DNA from: a virus
Direction: 5' to 3' (one strand)
Length of the DNA: 31,929 bases
Virus record (IMG/VR): IMGVR_UViG_3300037258_000297
Location: 1 to 31,929 of that record
Positions 15,182 through 23,100 of this stretch are shown one piece after another. The notes below the pieces were generated by a model. That model searched no databases and was not told the origin of the DNA. It worked only from the letters and a program-made list of their open reading frames with translations. The position numbers and the translations under genes were made by a program. Each line of letters begins with the position of its first letter. Within the stretch, counting starts at the first letter, position 1.

Positions 15182-16039
15182 ATGGGCCTCATGGCGCAGT
15201 TTTGGCAGGGCAACCCGGTCATGGTGGACTACGTCCCCAGCGGCGCCGTTAGCAGCGGCGACGTGGTCGTGGTCAACGACCTGCCGGCGGTCTGCCACCG
15301 GCCCATCGATGCGAGCGCGCTAGGCTCTCTGGCTGTCGGCGGGGGCGTTTACCTCGTCACCGCCGACACCAGCTACCCGCCCGGCACGCGCGTCTACTGG
15401 GACCCGACGACCAGCGAGGTGACGGGCGGCGGCAGCAGCAAAGCGCTGCCGTTCGGCTATGTCGTCGGCGGCGCCACGCCGCGGCTCGACGACGCCGCCG
15501 GCACCGCCCTGGCCGTCTTCCATTCGCCGCTGCCGAGCGGCACGATCGTCTACAACCTCGGCGCGGGCGCCAGCGACACGCTGACCAACCTGACCGCCGA
15601 GACCGCCTTCGCCACCGCCGTAACGATCCCGGCCGCGAGCCTCGTCGCCGGCGACGTGATCCGCGTGCGCGCGGCAATCGAGGTGACCGGACAGAACTCG
15701 ACCAACACGCACACGTTCAAGGTCAAGATCAGCACCGCGTCGGGCGTGTTCACGCAGATCGTAACCACCGGCGCCGTCAACGCGCCGTCGGGCGACCTCG
15801 CGCTGATCGACCTCGACGTTCTCTTTACCGCGGTCGGCGCGAGCGGCTCGTGCTACGCGCTGGGCTTCCAGGGCTTCGGCGTGCCCGGTACCGCGACGCT
15901 GTCGCCGTGCCTGCTCACCACGACGGCGATCAACACCGCGATCGCCGTGACGATCGAGGTCACCTGCACGCAGTCCGCGCAATCGACGAGCAACATCGCC
16001 CAGCTCCTGGAGCTGACCGCGACGAAGCTGCGGAAATGA
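15182..16039 (+). CDS. Capsid decoration protein with N-terminal DUF2190-like domain
   Basis: ATG at 15182 with GGAG at 15172-15175. Residues ~1-118 (MVDYVPSGAVSSGDVVVVNDL, given here in part as DYVPSGAVSSGDVVV; then GSLAVGGGVYLVTAD, GTRVYWDP and LPFGYVVGGA) fit the DUF2190 family of small head proteins that sit next to capsid genes and are thought to stabilise or decorate the shell. Residues ~120-285 add a second beta-rich domain (TIPAASLVAGDVIRVRAAIEV and a later ALIDLDVLFTAVGASG) that looks like a surface-exposed beta-sandwich. The 285-residue length is more than twice that of DUF2190 alone, so this is a fusion of the head domain with an outer display domain. Confidence 0.75.
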   Translation: MGLMAQFWQGNPVMVDYVPSGAVSSGDVVVVNDLPAVCHRPIDASALGSLAVGGGVYLVTADTSYPPGTRVYWDPTTSEVTGGGSSKALPFGYVVGGATPRLDDAAGTALAVFHSPLPSGTIVYNLGAGASDTLTNLTAETAFATAVTIPAASLVAGDVIRVRAAIEVTGQNSTNTHTFKVKISTASGVFTQIVTTGAVNAPSGDLALIDLDVLFTAVGASGSCYALGFQGFGVPGTATLSPCLLTTTAINTAIAVTIEVTCTQSAQSTSNIAQLLELTATKLRK

Positions 16040-16049
16040 TAGGGCCAAC

Positions 16050-16073
16050 GGGAGTGTAGACGTCTACACTCCC
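16050..16073. repeat. 24-bp perfect palindrome (core GTGTAGACGTCTACAC), copy 2
   Basis: The 16-bp core at 16054-16069 is extended here by GGGA on the left and TCCC on the right, giving a 24-bp uninterrupted palindrome. It lies 10 bases after the stop of the decoration gene and about 50 bases before the TTG start of the next gene. Confidence 0.9.
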
Positions 16074-16121
16074 AGGCTCGCGAGCGCGAAACGGCCACTT
16101 ATTGTACGGACGGGTGCCGCG

Positions 16122-16385
16122 TTGGACATCACCTATGGCGACTTTCTGAACGCGGTCCGTGGCTCCGAAAACTCGGTAGCCATCGACGTGAGCAGCACGG
16201 ACGCGACCTTTTCGCCGCCCCTGCGCCGGATCTACGTCGGGAGCACCGGCGGCGTGAAGGTGGATACCCCGGACCACACCGGCGTCACGTATGCTGGTGT
16301 GCCGACGGGCAGCTATATTTTTTGTCGCGCGACCAAGGTCTACCACACCGGGACTTCGGCGAGCAGCCTGGTCGGTGAATACTGA
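16122..16385 (+). CDS. Head spike base-like small protein
   Basis: The first start codon in this frame is the TTG at 16122; GGGTG nearby is a weak ribosome site. The 87-residue product contains LRRIYVGSTGGVKVD, then VTYAGVPTGSYIFCRATKV and a final TGTSASSLVGEY. This pattern (R-x-I-Y-V-G-x-x-G, G-V-P-x-G, T-G-T-x-A) is that of small phage head proteins related to the spike base protein of the Rhodobacter gene transfer agent (Rcc01079 family). It would sit on the capsid surface and hold a head fibre or spike. The call is by pattern memory. It overlaps the next gene by one base (TGATG). Confidence 0.6.
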   Translation: MDITYGDFLNAVRGSENSVAIDVSSTDATFSPPLRRIYVGSTGGVKVDTPDHTGVTYAGVPTGSYIFCRATKVYHTGTSASSLVGEY

Positions 16386-16759
16386 TGACGGACCTGCTCC
16401 AGGGCGCCGCGCTGTGGCTCCAGGGCCAGCTCAAGGCGAACGCCTCGCAGCCCCTGAGCTATACCCGCGGGGCGAACCGCGTCGCGGTGCAAGGCTCGCC
16501 GACCGATAGCCTGCTGGCGCTCTCGGAAGACTTCGACGGCCGGGTGGAGCGCACGGACGCGGACTTTGTGATTGCGACCGCCGACCTGGTCGCGGCCTTC
16601 GCGGCCCTGGCGGTGACGTTCGCGACGCCGCAGCGGGGCGACACGGTGACCTGGGGCACACAGGTCTACCAGGTGTTGGCGCCCGGCAACGAGCCGCCGT
16701 GGCGCTGGCAGGATCCGTACCACGTGATGATTCGCGTCCACGGCAAGAGGTTGACATGA
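16385..16759 (+). CDS. Head-tail connector candidate
   Basis: ATG at 16385 overlaps the previous stop. The 124-residue protein has an N-terminal helix (LLQGAALWLQGQLKANAS), a central beta region (DFVIATADLVAAFAALAVTF) and a C-terminal part (RGDTVTWGTQVYQVLAPG, then PWRWQDPYHVMIRVHGK). The 'GD-V-W-G-x-x-Y-x-V' strand pair and its place between head and tail genes are typical of small head-closure or adaptor proteins. Family assignment is not certain. It overlaps the next gene (ATGA). Confidence 0.55.
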   Translation: MTDLLQGAALWLQGQLKANASQPLSYTRGANRVAVQGSPTDSLLALSEDFDGRVERTDADFVIATADLVAAFAALAVTFATPQRGDTVTWGTQVYQVLAPGNEPPWRWQDPYHVMIRVHGKRLT

Positions 16760-17247
16760 CTTTGAGCGTCACCTTCAATTCGCAAGTTTTGGTCAGCGAG
16801 ACCTTCACCGGCGGCTACGTCAACCCAAGCGCGAACACGATCACGCTTAACGGGCTCTCCGAGACGATCACGCTCAACGGCGGCACCACGCCGGCGGTGA
16901 CCGTGCAGTCCGAATTCCAACAGGCGTTGACGGCCGGCGCCGCGACGATCGATCTCACGACCTTGCCGGGCCTGACGTCGCAAGAGACGGTCAACGGCAA
17001 CGGCCTCACGGTCCAGTTCCTCAAGCTGCGCAATCTCGCGACCAACGCCAACTCGATCACGATCGTGAAGGGCGCGAGCAACGGCTATGCGCTGCTCGGC
17101 AGTGCCATGTCGATCACGCTGGCGCCCGGCCAGAGCCTCACGCTCAACGGCAACGCCGCGACGCCGGCGATCAGCAGCACGGCGAAGACGCTCGACCTGA
17201 CCGGCACCGGCAGCCAGATCCTCGAGGTCGTGGTGGTCATGGGCTAA
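16756..17247 (+). CDS. Beta-rich structural protein
   Basis: The ATG at 16756 overlaps the upstream stop and gives a 163-residue protein; an in-frame ATG at 16699 lies inside the previous gene and is less likely. The sequence is almost all beta strand with Thr/Ser/Asn turns (SVTFNSQVLVSETFTGG, LTVQFLKLRNLATN, SITLAPGQSLTLNG). Such a jelly-roll-like pattern is common in phage decoration or tail-tube-associated proteins. It has no Cys, no signal peptide and no membrane segment. Its role is inferred from position among connectors; no family is recognised. Confidence 0.6.
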   Translation: MTLSVTFNSQVLVSETFTGGYVNPSANTITLNGLSETITLNGGTTPAVTVQSEFQQALTAGAATIDLTTLPGLTSQETVNGNGLTVQFLKLRNLATNANSITIVKGASNGYALLGSAMSITLAPGQSLTLNGNAATPAISSTAKTLDLTGTGSQILEVVVVMG

Positions 17248-17252
17248 GGAGC

Positions 17253-17282
17253 AGGGGTCAGGGGTTGGGGACTAGGGGTTAG
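17253..17282 (+). repeat. G-tract repeat, copy 2
   Basis: AGGGGTC, AGGGGTT, GGGGACT and AGGGGTT in tandem between the stop at 17247 and the start at 17286, again with four G-runs. It is related to copy 1 at 15123-15160 and again sits in a gap between two virion genes. Confidence 0.75.
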
Positions 17283-17285
17283 AGC

Positions 17286-17768
17286 ATGGCGGCGCCGACA
17301 GCAGCAGTGATTGCGGACGCCGTGGTCACGGAGCTGACGACGCCGGGCAATGGGCCGGACGGCAGCTGGCCGCTTGAGTTCGACGCGCTGCGGAGCTGGT
17401 TGCCGCTGCTCAGCCTGGGCGGCGAGAGCGGGCTGACGCAGATCGGCGCGACACCGCGGCTCAGCGTCGTGGCGGATTCTATGCCGGTGGATGACCGGCT
17501 CACGCGGACCTTGCAGCACCAGGAATATGAGGTTTATCTGCTGCTGCAAGCGAAGGTGCAGGACGAGACGCCCGAGAGTATTGACCCGCTGGCGGGGTTT
17601 CTTGAAACGGTCAAGGATTGGTTTTTCGCCGATCAGCACCAGCTCGCCGGCGTGGAGTTCGTGTGTCGGTGCATCGCGGCAGCCGTGCCCACCTGGTGCT
17701 GGCGGCCGCACTTGGAAATGTTCGTGTACACCGGGGTGATTCAGCTCACCTTCGAGGTGGATCAGTGA
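17286..17768 (+). CDS. Tail terminator/completion protein candidate
   Basis: ATG at 17286; the upstream G-rich repeat offers a possible ribosome site. The 160-residue protein has an N-terminal helix (AAVIADAVVTELTTPG), beta strands with a DRLTRTLQHQEYEVYLLLQAKV segment, a helix (LAGFLETVKDWFFADQ) and a final strand (VIQLTFEVDQ). The order (helix, paired strands with an exposed basic/polar loop, helix, strand) and length match tail terminator proteins that cap the tail tube at the head junction. The next gene, which looks like a neck protein, begins with a 4-base overlap. Confidence 0.55.
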   Translation: MAAPTAAVIADAVVTELTTPGNGPDGSWPLEFDALRSWLPLLSLGGESGLTQIGATPRLSVVADSMPVDDRLTRTLQHQEYEVYLLLQAKVQDETPESIDPLAGFLETVKDWFFADQHQLAGVEFVCRCIAAAVPTWCWRPHLEMFVYTGVIQLTFEVDQ

Positions 17769-18265
17769 TCGACCTGCGCGTCAGCGAAGCGCCTGGAAAC
17801 TTTTTCGATCGGCCGCGCGTCACTGCGGCGACCGATCGGGCCCGCGTTCGCGCGCTGTCTCGCCTGGGCGCCTTCATCCGCACGCGCGCGGTCAGCTCGA
17901 TGCTCGGCCACGCCGCGCGGCGCGGCTTCGGCGCCAAGAGCAAGGTCAGCAATCGCGATGGCATCAGCGCGCCGGGCAGCCCGCCGTCGCCGCACTCCGG
18001 CGAGCTGGTCAAGCTGATCTTCTTCGTCTTCGACAGCGCGACCAAGAGCGTGGTGGTCGGGCCGGTCGCGCTCAACAAGCCAACGCGCCACCCTGGCTAC
18101 TCCGGCACCGTCCCGGAGCTGCTCGAAGCCGGCGGCGACGTGCTCACCAGCCTGCGCAAGGGCGCCGTTCGCCAACATTACCGCGCGCGGCCGTACATGA
18201 AGCCCGCGATGGACGCCGAAATCGCCAACGCCCCAAGCCTGTGGGCCAACTCCGTGAGGACATAA
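17765..18265 (+). CDS. Neck/tail-component protein (HK97 gp10-like)
   Basis: The GTG at 17765 overlaps the previous stop (GTGA); longer readings shadow the previous gene. The 166-residue protein has RARVRALSRLGAFIRTRAVSSM, quoted in part as RLGAFIRTRAVSSM, then SAPGSPPSPHSGELVKLIFF, SVVVGPVALNK and a terminal ARPYMKPAMDAE. The series (helix, P-G-x-P-P-x-H-x-G, V-V-G-P, then R-P-F/Y-M-x-P-A) is typical of HK97 gp10-like neck proteins and related tail-joining proteins. It probably helps to join the tail to the head. Confidence 0.7.
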   Translation: MIDLRVSEAPGNFFDRPRVTAATDRARVRALSRLGAFIRTRAVSSMLGHAARRGFGAKSKVSNRDGISAPGSPPSPHSGELVKLIFFVFDSATKSVVVGPVALNKPTRHPGYSGTVPELLEAGGDVLTSLRKGAVRQHYRARPYMKPAMDAEIANAPSLWANSVRT

Positions 18266-18267
18266 CC

Positions 18268-18741
18268 ATGACCGCGCCCGCCCTGAGATTCGGCCACGAC
18301 TCGCAGCTGTACGTCGACGTGGCGGATAGCTGGGACTCGCCGAGCTGGACCCTCATCAACAACGTGAGCGAGTCCGTCGAGGTCAAGCCGCAATACGAGA
18401 GCACGGAAAGCACCACACGCGGCACGAACGTCGCCACCGAGGAGCCGACCCTGGTCGGTGTCGAGCTGTCGTGGACGATGCTCGAGGACGTGGGCGACGC
18501 CGTGTTCCTCGCGCTGCGCACTGCGTTTTGGACCAAGGCGCCGCTGCAAATCTTGACGTGCTCGGCCGCCTACACGACCTCCGGCGAGGTTTATGTCAGG
18601 GGCGATTTCAAGATTCACGGCTTCGAAAAATCGGAGCCGGTCAAGGGCATCAACACCTACAAGCTCACGCTGAAGCCGAGCAACCAAGGGAACGCTTTTA
18701 CGACCGGCATGACGCCGATCGGCTCGGGCGGCCTGGGTTAA
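18268..18741 (+). CDS. Major tail tube protein candidate
   Basis: ATG at 18268 with GTGAGGA at 18254-18260. The 157-residue product has a beta-rich fold: LRFGHDSQLYVDVAD, then NNVSESVEVKPQYESTEST, VGVELSWTMLED, LQILTCSAAYTTSGEVYVRG and NTYKLTLKPSNQG. Strand-rich proteins of 150-160 residues with an early 'V-D-V...W...V-S-V' segment and a late 'G-F-x-K-x-E-P/...Y-x-L-T-L-K' are usual for siphovirus tail tubes. The location (after terminator and neck genes, before the chaperone and tape measure) strongly supports this. Confidence 0.7.
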   Translation: MTAPALRFGHDSQLYVDVADSWDSPSWTLINNVSESVEVKPQYESTESTTRGTNVATEEPTLVGVELSWTMLEDVGDAVFLALRTAFWTKAPLQILTCSAAYTTSGEVYVRGDFKIHGFEKSEPVKGINTYKLTLKPSNQGNAFTTGMTPIGSGGLG

Positions 18742-18748
18742 CCTCCGG

Positions 18749-18828
18749 CCTCGTAGGGTGGGTGGAGTCTTCGGAGCCCACCTTCACGCGAAAAGGTGGG
18801 TTCCGAAGACTCCACCCACCCTACGAGG
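18749..18828. repeat. 80-bp long inverted repeat, copy A
   Basis: The arms begin with CCTCG, then TAGGGTGGGTGGAGTCTTCG, and pair over about 36 bases with one mismatch; the 8-base loop reads CACGCGAA. Closely related copies lie at 20063-20150 and 27942-28015. It sits between the tail tube gene and the gene at 18864 and abuts a TTCGTG repeat. In RNA it would form a very stable hairpin, but no U-tract follows. Confidence 0.95.
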
Positions 18829-18857
18829 CTTCGTGTTCCTTCGTGGCCCTTTGTGGA
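18829..18857 (+). repeat. TTCGTG triple repeat, copy 2 (forward, upstream bracket)
   Basis: CTTCGTGTTCCTTCGTG, then GCCCTTTGTGGA, six bases before the ATG at 18864. Its near-exact inverse lies at 19254-19283, just after the stop of the same gene. The two differ by about one indel and a few mismatches over some 30 bases. Confidence 0.9.
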
Positions 18858-18863
18858 TGAAAC

Positions 18864-19241
18864 ATGAAACCGCTCTCGCTCGATGAGACGATCGCCCTGG
18901 CCGACAACACGACCTTCGGTTGCGGCCCATTCCTCGCGCGGCTCTTCGGCGAGGCGCAGGCGCGCGGCATCTCGCCGCAAAGCGTTGTCGCCTGGCACGC
19001 GACCCACGCGGGCGCTGGCGTGTCGGCCGTCGTCGCCGTGCGCAACGGCACCGACCTCGGCCAGGCCGTCCGCGGCGTGCTCGACGCGATCGCCGAGCTG
19101 CCGCCGGCCCCGACGACGCCGCGCGCGATCAAGGATCTGCTCGCCCAGGCACGCAGCCAACAGGCCGCGGGCACCGCGAGCTCGCCCACGGCTGCCGCGC
19201 CCGCCATGCCTCCTGGCGGGCCGGCGCCGGCGGCGAGCTGA
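18864..19241 (+). CDS. Hypothetical protein bracketed by inverted repeats
   Basis: ATG at 18864; the GTGGA of the repeat just upstream may act as the ribosome site. The 125-residue product has a helical N-terminal half (SLDETIALADNTTFGCG, FLARLFGEAQARGISPQ, DLGQAVRGVLDAIAEL) and an Ala/Pro/Ser-rich tail from about residue 100. No family is recognised. Its place between tail tube and chaperone/tape measure would suit a tail assembly factor. It is flanked on both sides by inverted TTCGTG repeats, so it may be a later insertion as a unit. Confidence 0.6.
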   Translation: MKPLSLDETIALADNTTFGCGPFLARLFGEAQARGISPQSVVAWHATHAGAGVSAVVAVRNGTDLGQAVRGVLDAIAELPPAPTTPRAIKDLLAQARSQQAAGTASSPTAAAPAMPPGGPAPAAS

Positions 19242-19253
19242 GGCGAATCGTTT

Positions 19254-19283
19254 ATCCACCAAGGGCACGAAGGAACACGAAGG
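19254..19283 (-). repeat. TTCGTG triple repeat, copy 3 (reverse, downstream bracket)
   Basis: ATCCACCAAGGGCACGAAGG, then AACACGAAGG, 12 bases after the stop at 19241. It is the inverted partner of copy 2, so the gene between them is enclosed by ~30-base inverted repeats. Confidence 0.9.
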
Positions 19284-19322
19284 TGGACCGGCCCAACATC
19301 GTTCCTGATTCTCGGAGGCACC

Positions 19323-19778
19323 ATGCGTTTTTTTGTCGATGCGCTCGGGCATGAATGGCAGCTCGACGTGAACTACGGCGCCAAGAAGAAGGTTCTGGCG
19401 CGGAACAAGATCAACCTGTTCAAGATCTCGGACAACCGCTTCGCGGTCGTCGAGGACCTGCTGAGCGATCAGCAGAGTTTCTTCGGCGTCTTGTGGACGC
19501 TGTGCCAGCCGAAGGCGGGCGAGGCCGGCGTGAAGGATGAGGAGACCTTCGTCTCCCGGTTCGACCCCGAGTCGATCGACGCGGCCGAGGAAGCCCTGGT
19601 GGAGGGCCTCGCCGATTTTTTGCCCTCCCGCCACTCCCAGGCGCTGCGGAAGTTGCGCGAGATCGGGAAGGCGGCGCTGAGCCGGTTGAGGGAGATCGAC
19701 GCCGAAGCGCTGGTGGACGAGCAGATGAGCCGACCGCCGAGCTCTTCGACCAGCTCGCCCGCGATTGCGCTGCCCTGA
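19323..19778 (+). CDS. Tail assembly chaperone, first frame (gpG-like)
   Basis: ATG at 19323 with GGAGG at 19315-19319. The 151-residue product begins MRFFVDALGHEWQLDVNYG, contains the helix-rich stretch FFGVLWTLCQPKAG and SIDAAEEALVEGLADFL, and continues RKLREIGKAALSRLREIDAEA (given in part). Position directly before the tape measure is where gpG-type chaperones lie. From about base 19724 this frame turns Ser/Pro-rich (SRPPSSSTSSPAIALP) with loss of natural sequence character, while the -1 frame becomes protein-like. It is therefore probably the short product of a frameshifting pair. Such chaperones coat the tape measure during tail assembly. Confidence 0.65.
   Translation: MRFFVDALGHEWQLDVNYGAKKKVLARNKINLFKISDNRFAVVEDLLSDQQSFFGVLWTLCQPKAGEAGVKDEETFVSRFDPESIDAAEEALVEGLADFLPSRHSQALRKLREIGKAALSRLREIDAEALVDEQMSRPPSSSTSSPAIALP
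19616..19622 (+). promoter_or_regulatory. Possible -1 slippery heptamer T TTT TTG
   Basis: The six Ts plus G are in the right register (X XXY YYZ) for the frame of the chaperone gene. This is the only classic slippery heptamer seen in the overlap. Against it, it lies ~100 bases before the point where codon character changes frame (near 19724), so the real shift site may be elsewhere. Confidence 0.25.
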
Positions 19779-20056
19779 GCGGCGTTAGCCCGGATGGCTT
19801 CACGCTCTCCGAGCTGATCGACCGGGCCAACGCCGTCTGCCGTGAGCGCTGGCTGCACACGGCCTCGCTGCTGACGATGTTGCACAACCAGTGGGCCAAG
19901 CCCGGTGAGCGCGTCGAACCCGATACGTTCATGCCGCCGCGCTACCGCACCGGCGGCGCCAAGCCGCAGCCGGCCAACGCCGGCGGCGCGGCGACGATGA
20001 CGACGAAGGAGCAAGTCGCGATCTTCGCGAGCATGGTCAAGGCGCGAAAAGTCTGA
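19724..20056 (+). CDS. Tail assembly chaperone, -1 frame extension (gpT-like)
   Basis: In the frame one base behind the upstream gene, sequence is open from 19541 to TGA at 20056, and reads as true protein from about 19724: DEPTAELFDQLARDCAALSG, then FTLSELIDRANAVCRERWLH and NQWAKPGERVEPDTFMPPRY. Third-position G/C switches from the upstream frame to this one near 19724. The frame has no ATG, GTG or TTG start there; the first ATG comes about 50 codons later. Expression most likely needs a -1 frameshift that fuses it to the 19323 product, as in lambda gpGT. A single-base insertion error or mutation is the alternative. About 110 residues. Confidence 0.65.
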   Translation, partial: DEPTAELFDQLARDCAALSGVSPDGFTLSELIDRANAVCRERWLHTASLLTMLHNQWAKPGERVEPDTFMPPRYRTGGAKPQPANAGGAATMTTKEQVAIFASMVKARKV

Positions 20057-20062
20057 TCCCCA

Positions 20063-20150
20063 TAGGGTGGGTGGAGTCTTCGGAACCCACCTTTTGGGGC
20101 GGAGGCTGGTTCACGCGAAAAGGTGGGTTCCGAAGACTCCACCCACTCTA
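20063..20150. repeat. Long inverted repeat, copy B
   Basis: Same arms as copy A (TAGGGTGGGTGGAGTCTTCG on the left, its complement on the right) but with a longer loop containing TTGGGGCGGAGGCTGG. It fills the gap between the chaperone and the tape measure, ending 15 bases before the tape measure ATG. Confidence 0.95.
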
Positions 20151-20164
20151 CGGGACGTCGCCCC

Positions 20165-23100
20165 ATGCCTGGAGCCACCGCTAACGGGATCCGCGCGGGC
20201 CGCGCCTATGTCGAAATAGGCGGCGAGGCGTCGGGGCTGCGCAAGACGCTCGACCAGGCCAGCGGGATGCTCAAGGGGTGGGGACGCAAGCTCGCCGGCA
20301 TTGGCGCCGGGTTCGCGGCCGCCGGCGGATTGCTGAGCGGCGTCGTCCTCGAGACCACGAACGAATTCCGCGCGATGTCGCGCGAGATGGCCTCCGCCCA
20401 GGAGGTCACCGGCGTTGGCGTCGAAACGCTCGGCGCGCTGGGTTATGCGGCGCAGCAGTGCGGCGGCAGCCTCAACGACATAGTCCACGGCTTGCCCCAC
20501 TTCGCGCGCTTCCTGAACCAGGTCGAGATCGGCAGCGCCGACGCGATGCACACGCTGGAGTTACTCGGCATGCGCGCCGAGGACATGAGCGGCACGCTCG
20601 TGGACAGCTTTCTGAAGGTGTCCACCGCGATCAGCAATCTGCGCGGCTCGAAGCGGCTGCAGGCCACAATGGGCGTCTTCAGCCGGCATGGCGTCATGTC
20701 CGCCGGCGTGCTGGCGGCCGGCGGCGACACGCTCCGGGCCCTGATGGAGCAGGGCCAGCGGCAAGGCCTGGTGATGACCGAGGAGGAGGTCACCGCCGGG
20801 CACAATCTCAACCGCGTCTGGAACCAGATGACCCAGTCGGTCCGGATGCTGAGCGTCCAGGTCGGCGCGGGGCTTCTGCCGCAGTGGTTGTGGCTCATCC
20901 ATGCGACGCTCGGCGCGACGCGGATCGCTTTGCAATGGGTGCGCGCGGTGCGCGAGTGGATCCCCTGGCTCGATCGGATTGCGACGTTGGCGACGCTCGC
21001 CGGCGGCGCGATCATCGGGCTTGGCGCGACCCTCGGCGTTCTCGGCTTTGCCCTGCGCGGCTTCGTGCCGTTGTTTAACGGCCTGGTCGGGACCTGGCGC
21101 GCTGCGATCGGCGCCGGCTCGGCTCTTGTCGGTACGCTGGTCTCAGTCGGACGCGCCACCGCGAGCACGGCGCTGGCGACCCTGAACCTTGCGGGGGCAG
21201 TCGGCGGTCCGGTCGTGCGCGCGTTCATGGCGCTCGCCGGCGTCGCCCTGGCGCCGGTGCGTGCCGCGCTTGGTGCGCTGGCCAGCGCGGCGCTGGTCCT
21301 CGGCCAGGCGGTGCTCTCGGCTGCGCTCTTGCCGGTGACGTTGCTTGTCGGCGGCCTGGTGTTGCTCGCCGGCGCCGCCTGGAGCGTGGCCACGGCGATC
21401 GCCGGCGCGGCGGCGGCCGTGGTTGTCGCCGTCGTCGGCGGCATCGGGTCCGCGTTGACGTTCATGGCGGGCGCGGCCCTGGCGCCGTTTAGCTCGATGG
21501 CGGCGCTGATCGGCTCGATGTACGCCTATGTCGTCAGCGTCGTCGCCGGTGCCTCGGCCACCGGCGTGCTCGGCGGCGCCATGACCGCGCTCGGGGCGAG
21601 CGAGGGAACGGCAGCTGCCATCACCGGCTTCCTGGCGACGGCCACCGCGGTGTTGACGCCGGTGGTCACTGCTGCGGCCGCAGCCTATGCCGCCGGCAGC
21701 TCCGCGTCGCTCGTGTTCGCCGCCGCGCTCACCGGCCTGGGCCTGAGCCAGGTCGAGGCAACCGCGTTGACCACGATCCTCACCACCGCACTGGCGATGT
21801 ACAGCGGCACCGTCGCGTTTGGCGCCGGCGTCAGCGCGATCCTGACTGCCGCCCTGGTCGGCCTCGGCGTCAGCCAAAGTATGGCGGCTACGATCACGAG
21901 CTACCTTGCCGCCGCGTGGGTCGGCATGATTGCCCTGTTCACCACGGCGACCGGCAGCGTCACCCTGCTGAGCATTGCCACCGGTCTGTTGACGCTGGCC
22001 AAGATGGGCCTGAGCGGCGCCGTGTCCATCGCGACGGGCGTCTACGGGCTATTCTCGGCGGCGCTGCTCTGGACGGCTGCGCAGACGATGAACCTCGTCG
22101 CCTGGGTCGGCAGCCTGAGCATCGCGCAGGGACTGCTGGCCATCGTGACGCCGCTCGTGTCGGGCCTGATGGGTCTGCTCGGCTTCGTGATCGGCGGCGT
22201 CGCGACGGAGACGGTGATCGCGGAAGCGGTCACCGGCGCTTGGGTGATTGCGCTGGGCCTGCTCGCCGTCGCCGGGGCCGGCGTCGTCGCCGTGCTGGGA
22301 CTGATGGCTCTTGCATTGGGCGGCCTGCTTGTTCTCGCCGGTGCGGCCGCGGCTGCGCTGGTCGCGCCCGTCATTATTGCCGGCGCCCTGATCTACGCCT
22401 TTTGGCACAAGATCAGCTCCGCGGCTTCGACGGCCTGGGACTGGATCGTCGCCAAAACGACACGAGCGGTGCGCGCCATCGGCGACTGGGTCGCCGCGGC
22501 GTGGGGCGCGACGGCGGCCGGCGCGGCTTCCGCCTGGCACTCGATTGCGGACACGATCGGCGAAATCGCCGGGTCGATCGCGGCTCGCGTCCGCGCGCTG
22601 ACCGAGGGCATGGGCGAGGCCTTCGCCACCGTCTTCGCGTCGATCGGCGCCGGAAACATCGAGGACGCGCTCGCCGTCGGCTGGGCGACCATCCAGCTCG
22701 GCTGGGTCCGCCTGACCAATTTTCTCCAGGAGACCTGGCTGTCCTGGCGCAACTGGTTCCTCGACACGGCCGAGGGCGCGTGGGTGAGCCTGCGCGAGCT
22801 GTGGCACAGCGGGGCCTTCTCGCTGCGGAATATCTGGCAGCTGCTCGGCGAGGCCGTCAGCGCGTCGTGGTCGGCCGTGACGGCCTTCCTGCGCGCGCAG
22901 TGGGCGCGGCTGGTCGATTTCATTACCGGAACCGAAACGGCGGCGGCGATTGAGGGCGAAGCCGGCGAGGCGCGGGACGCGGCGGCGCGTGCTGGCACGG
23001 CGCTCGGCGCCAGCTTCGACGCGGCCGCGGCGCGTGGCGAATACGAAGCGAACGTCGCCCGGCGGAGCGCCGAACTGGAGGCCGCCCGCGGCCGAGGCGG

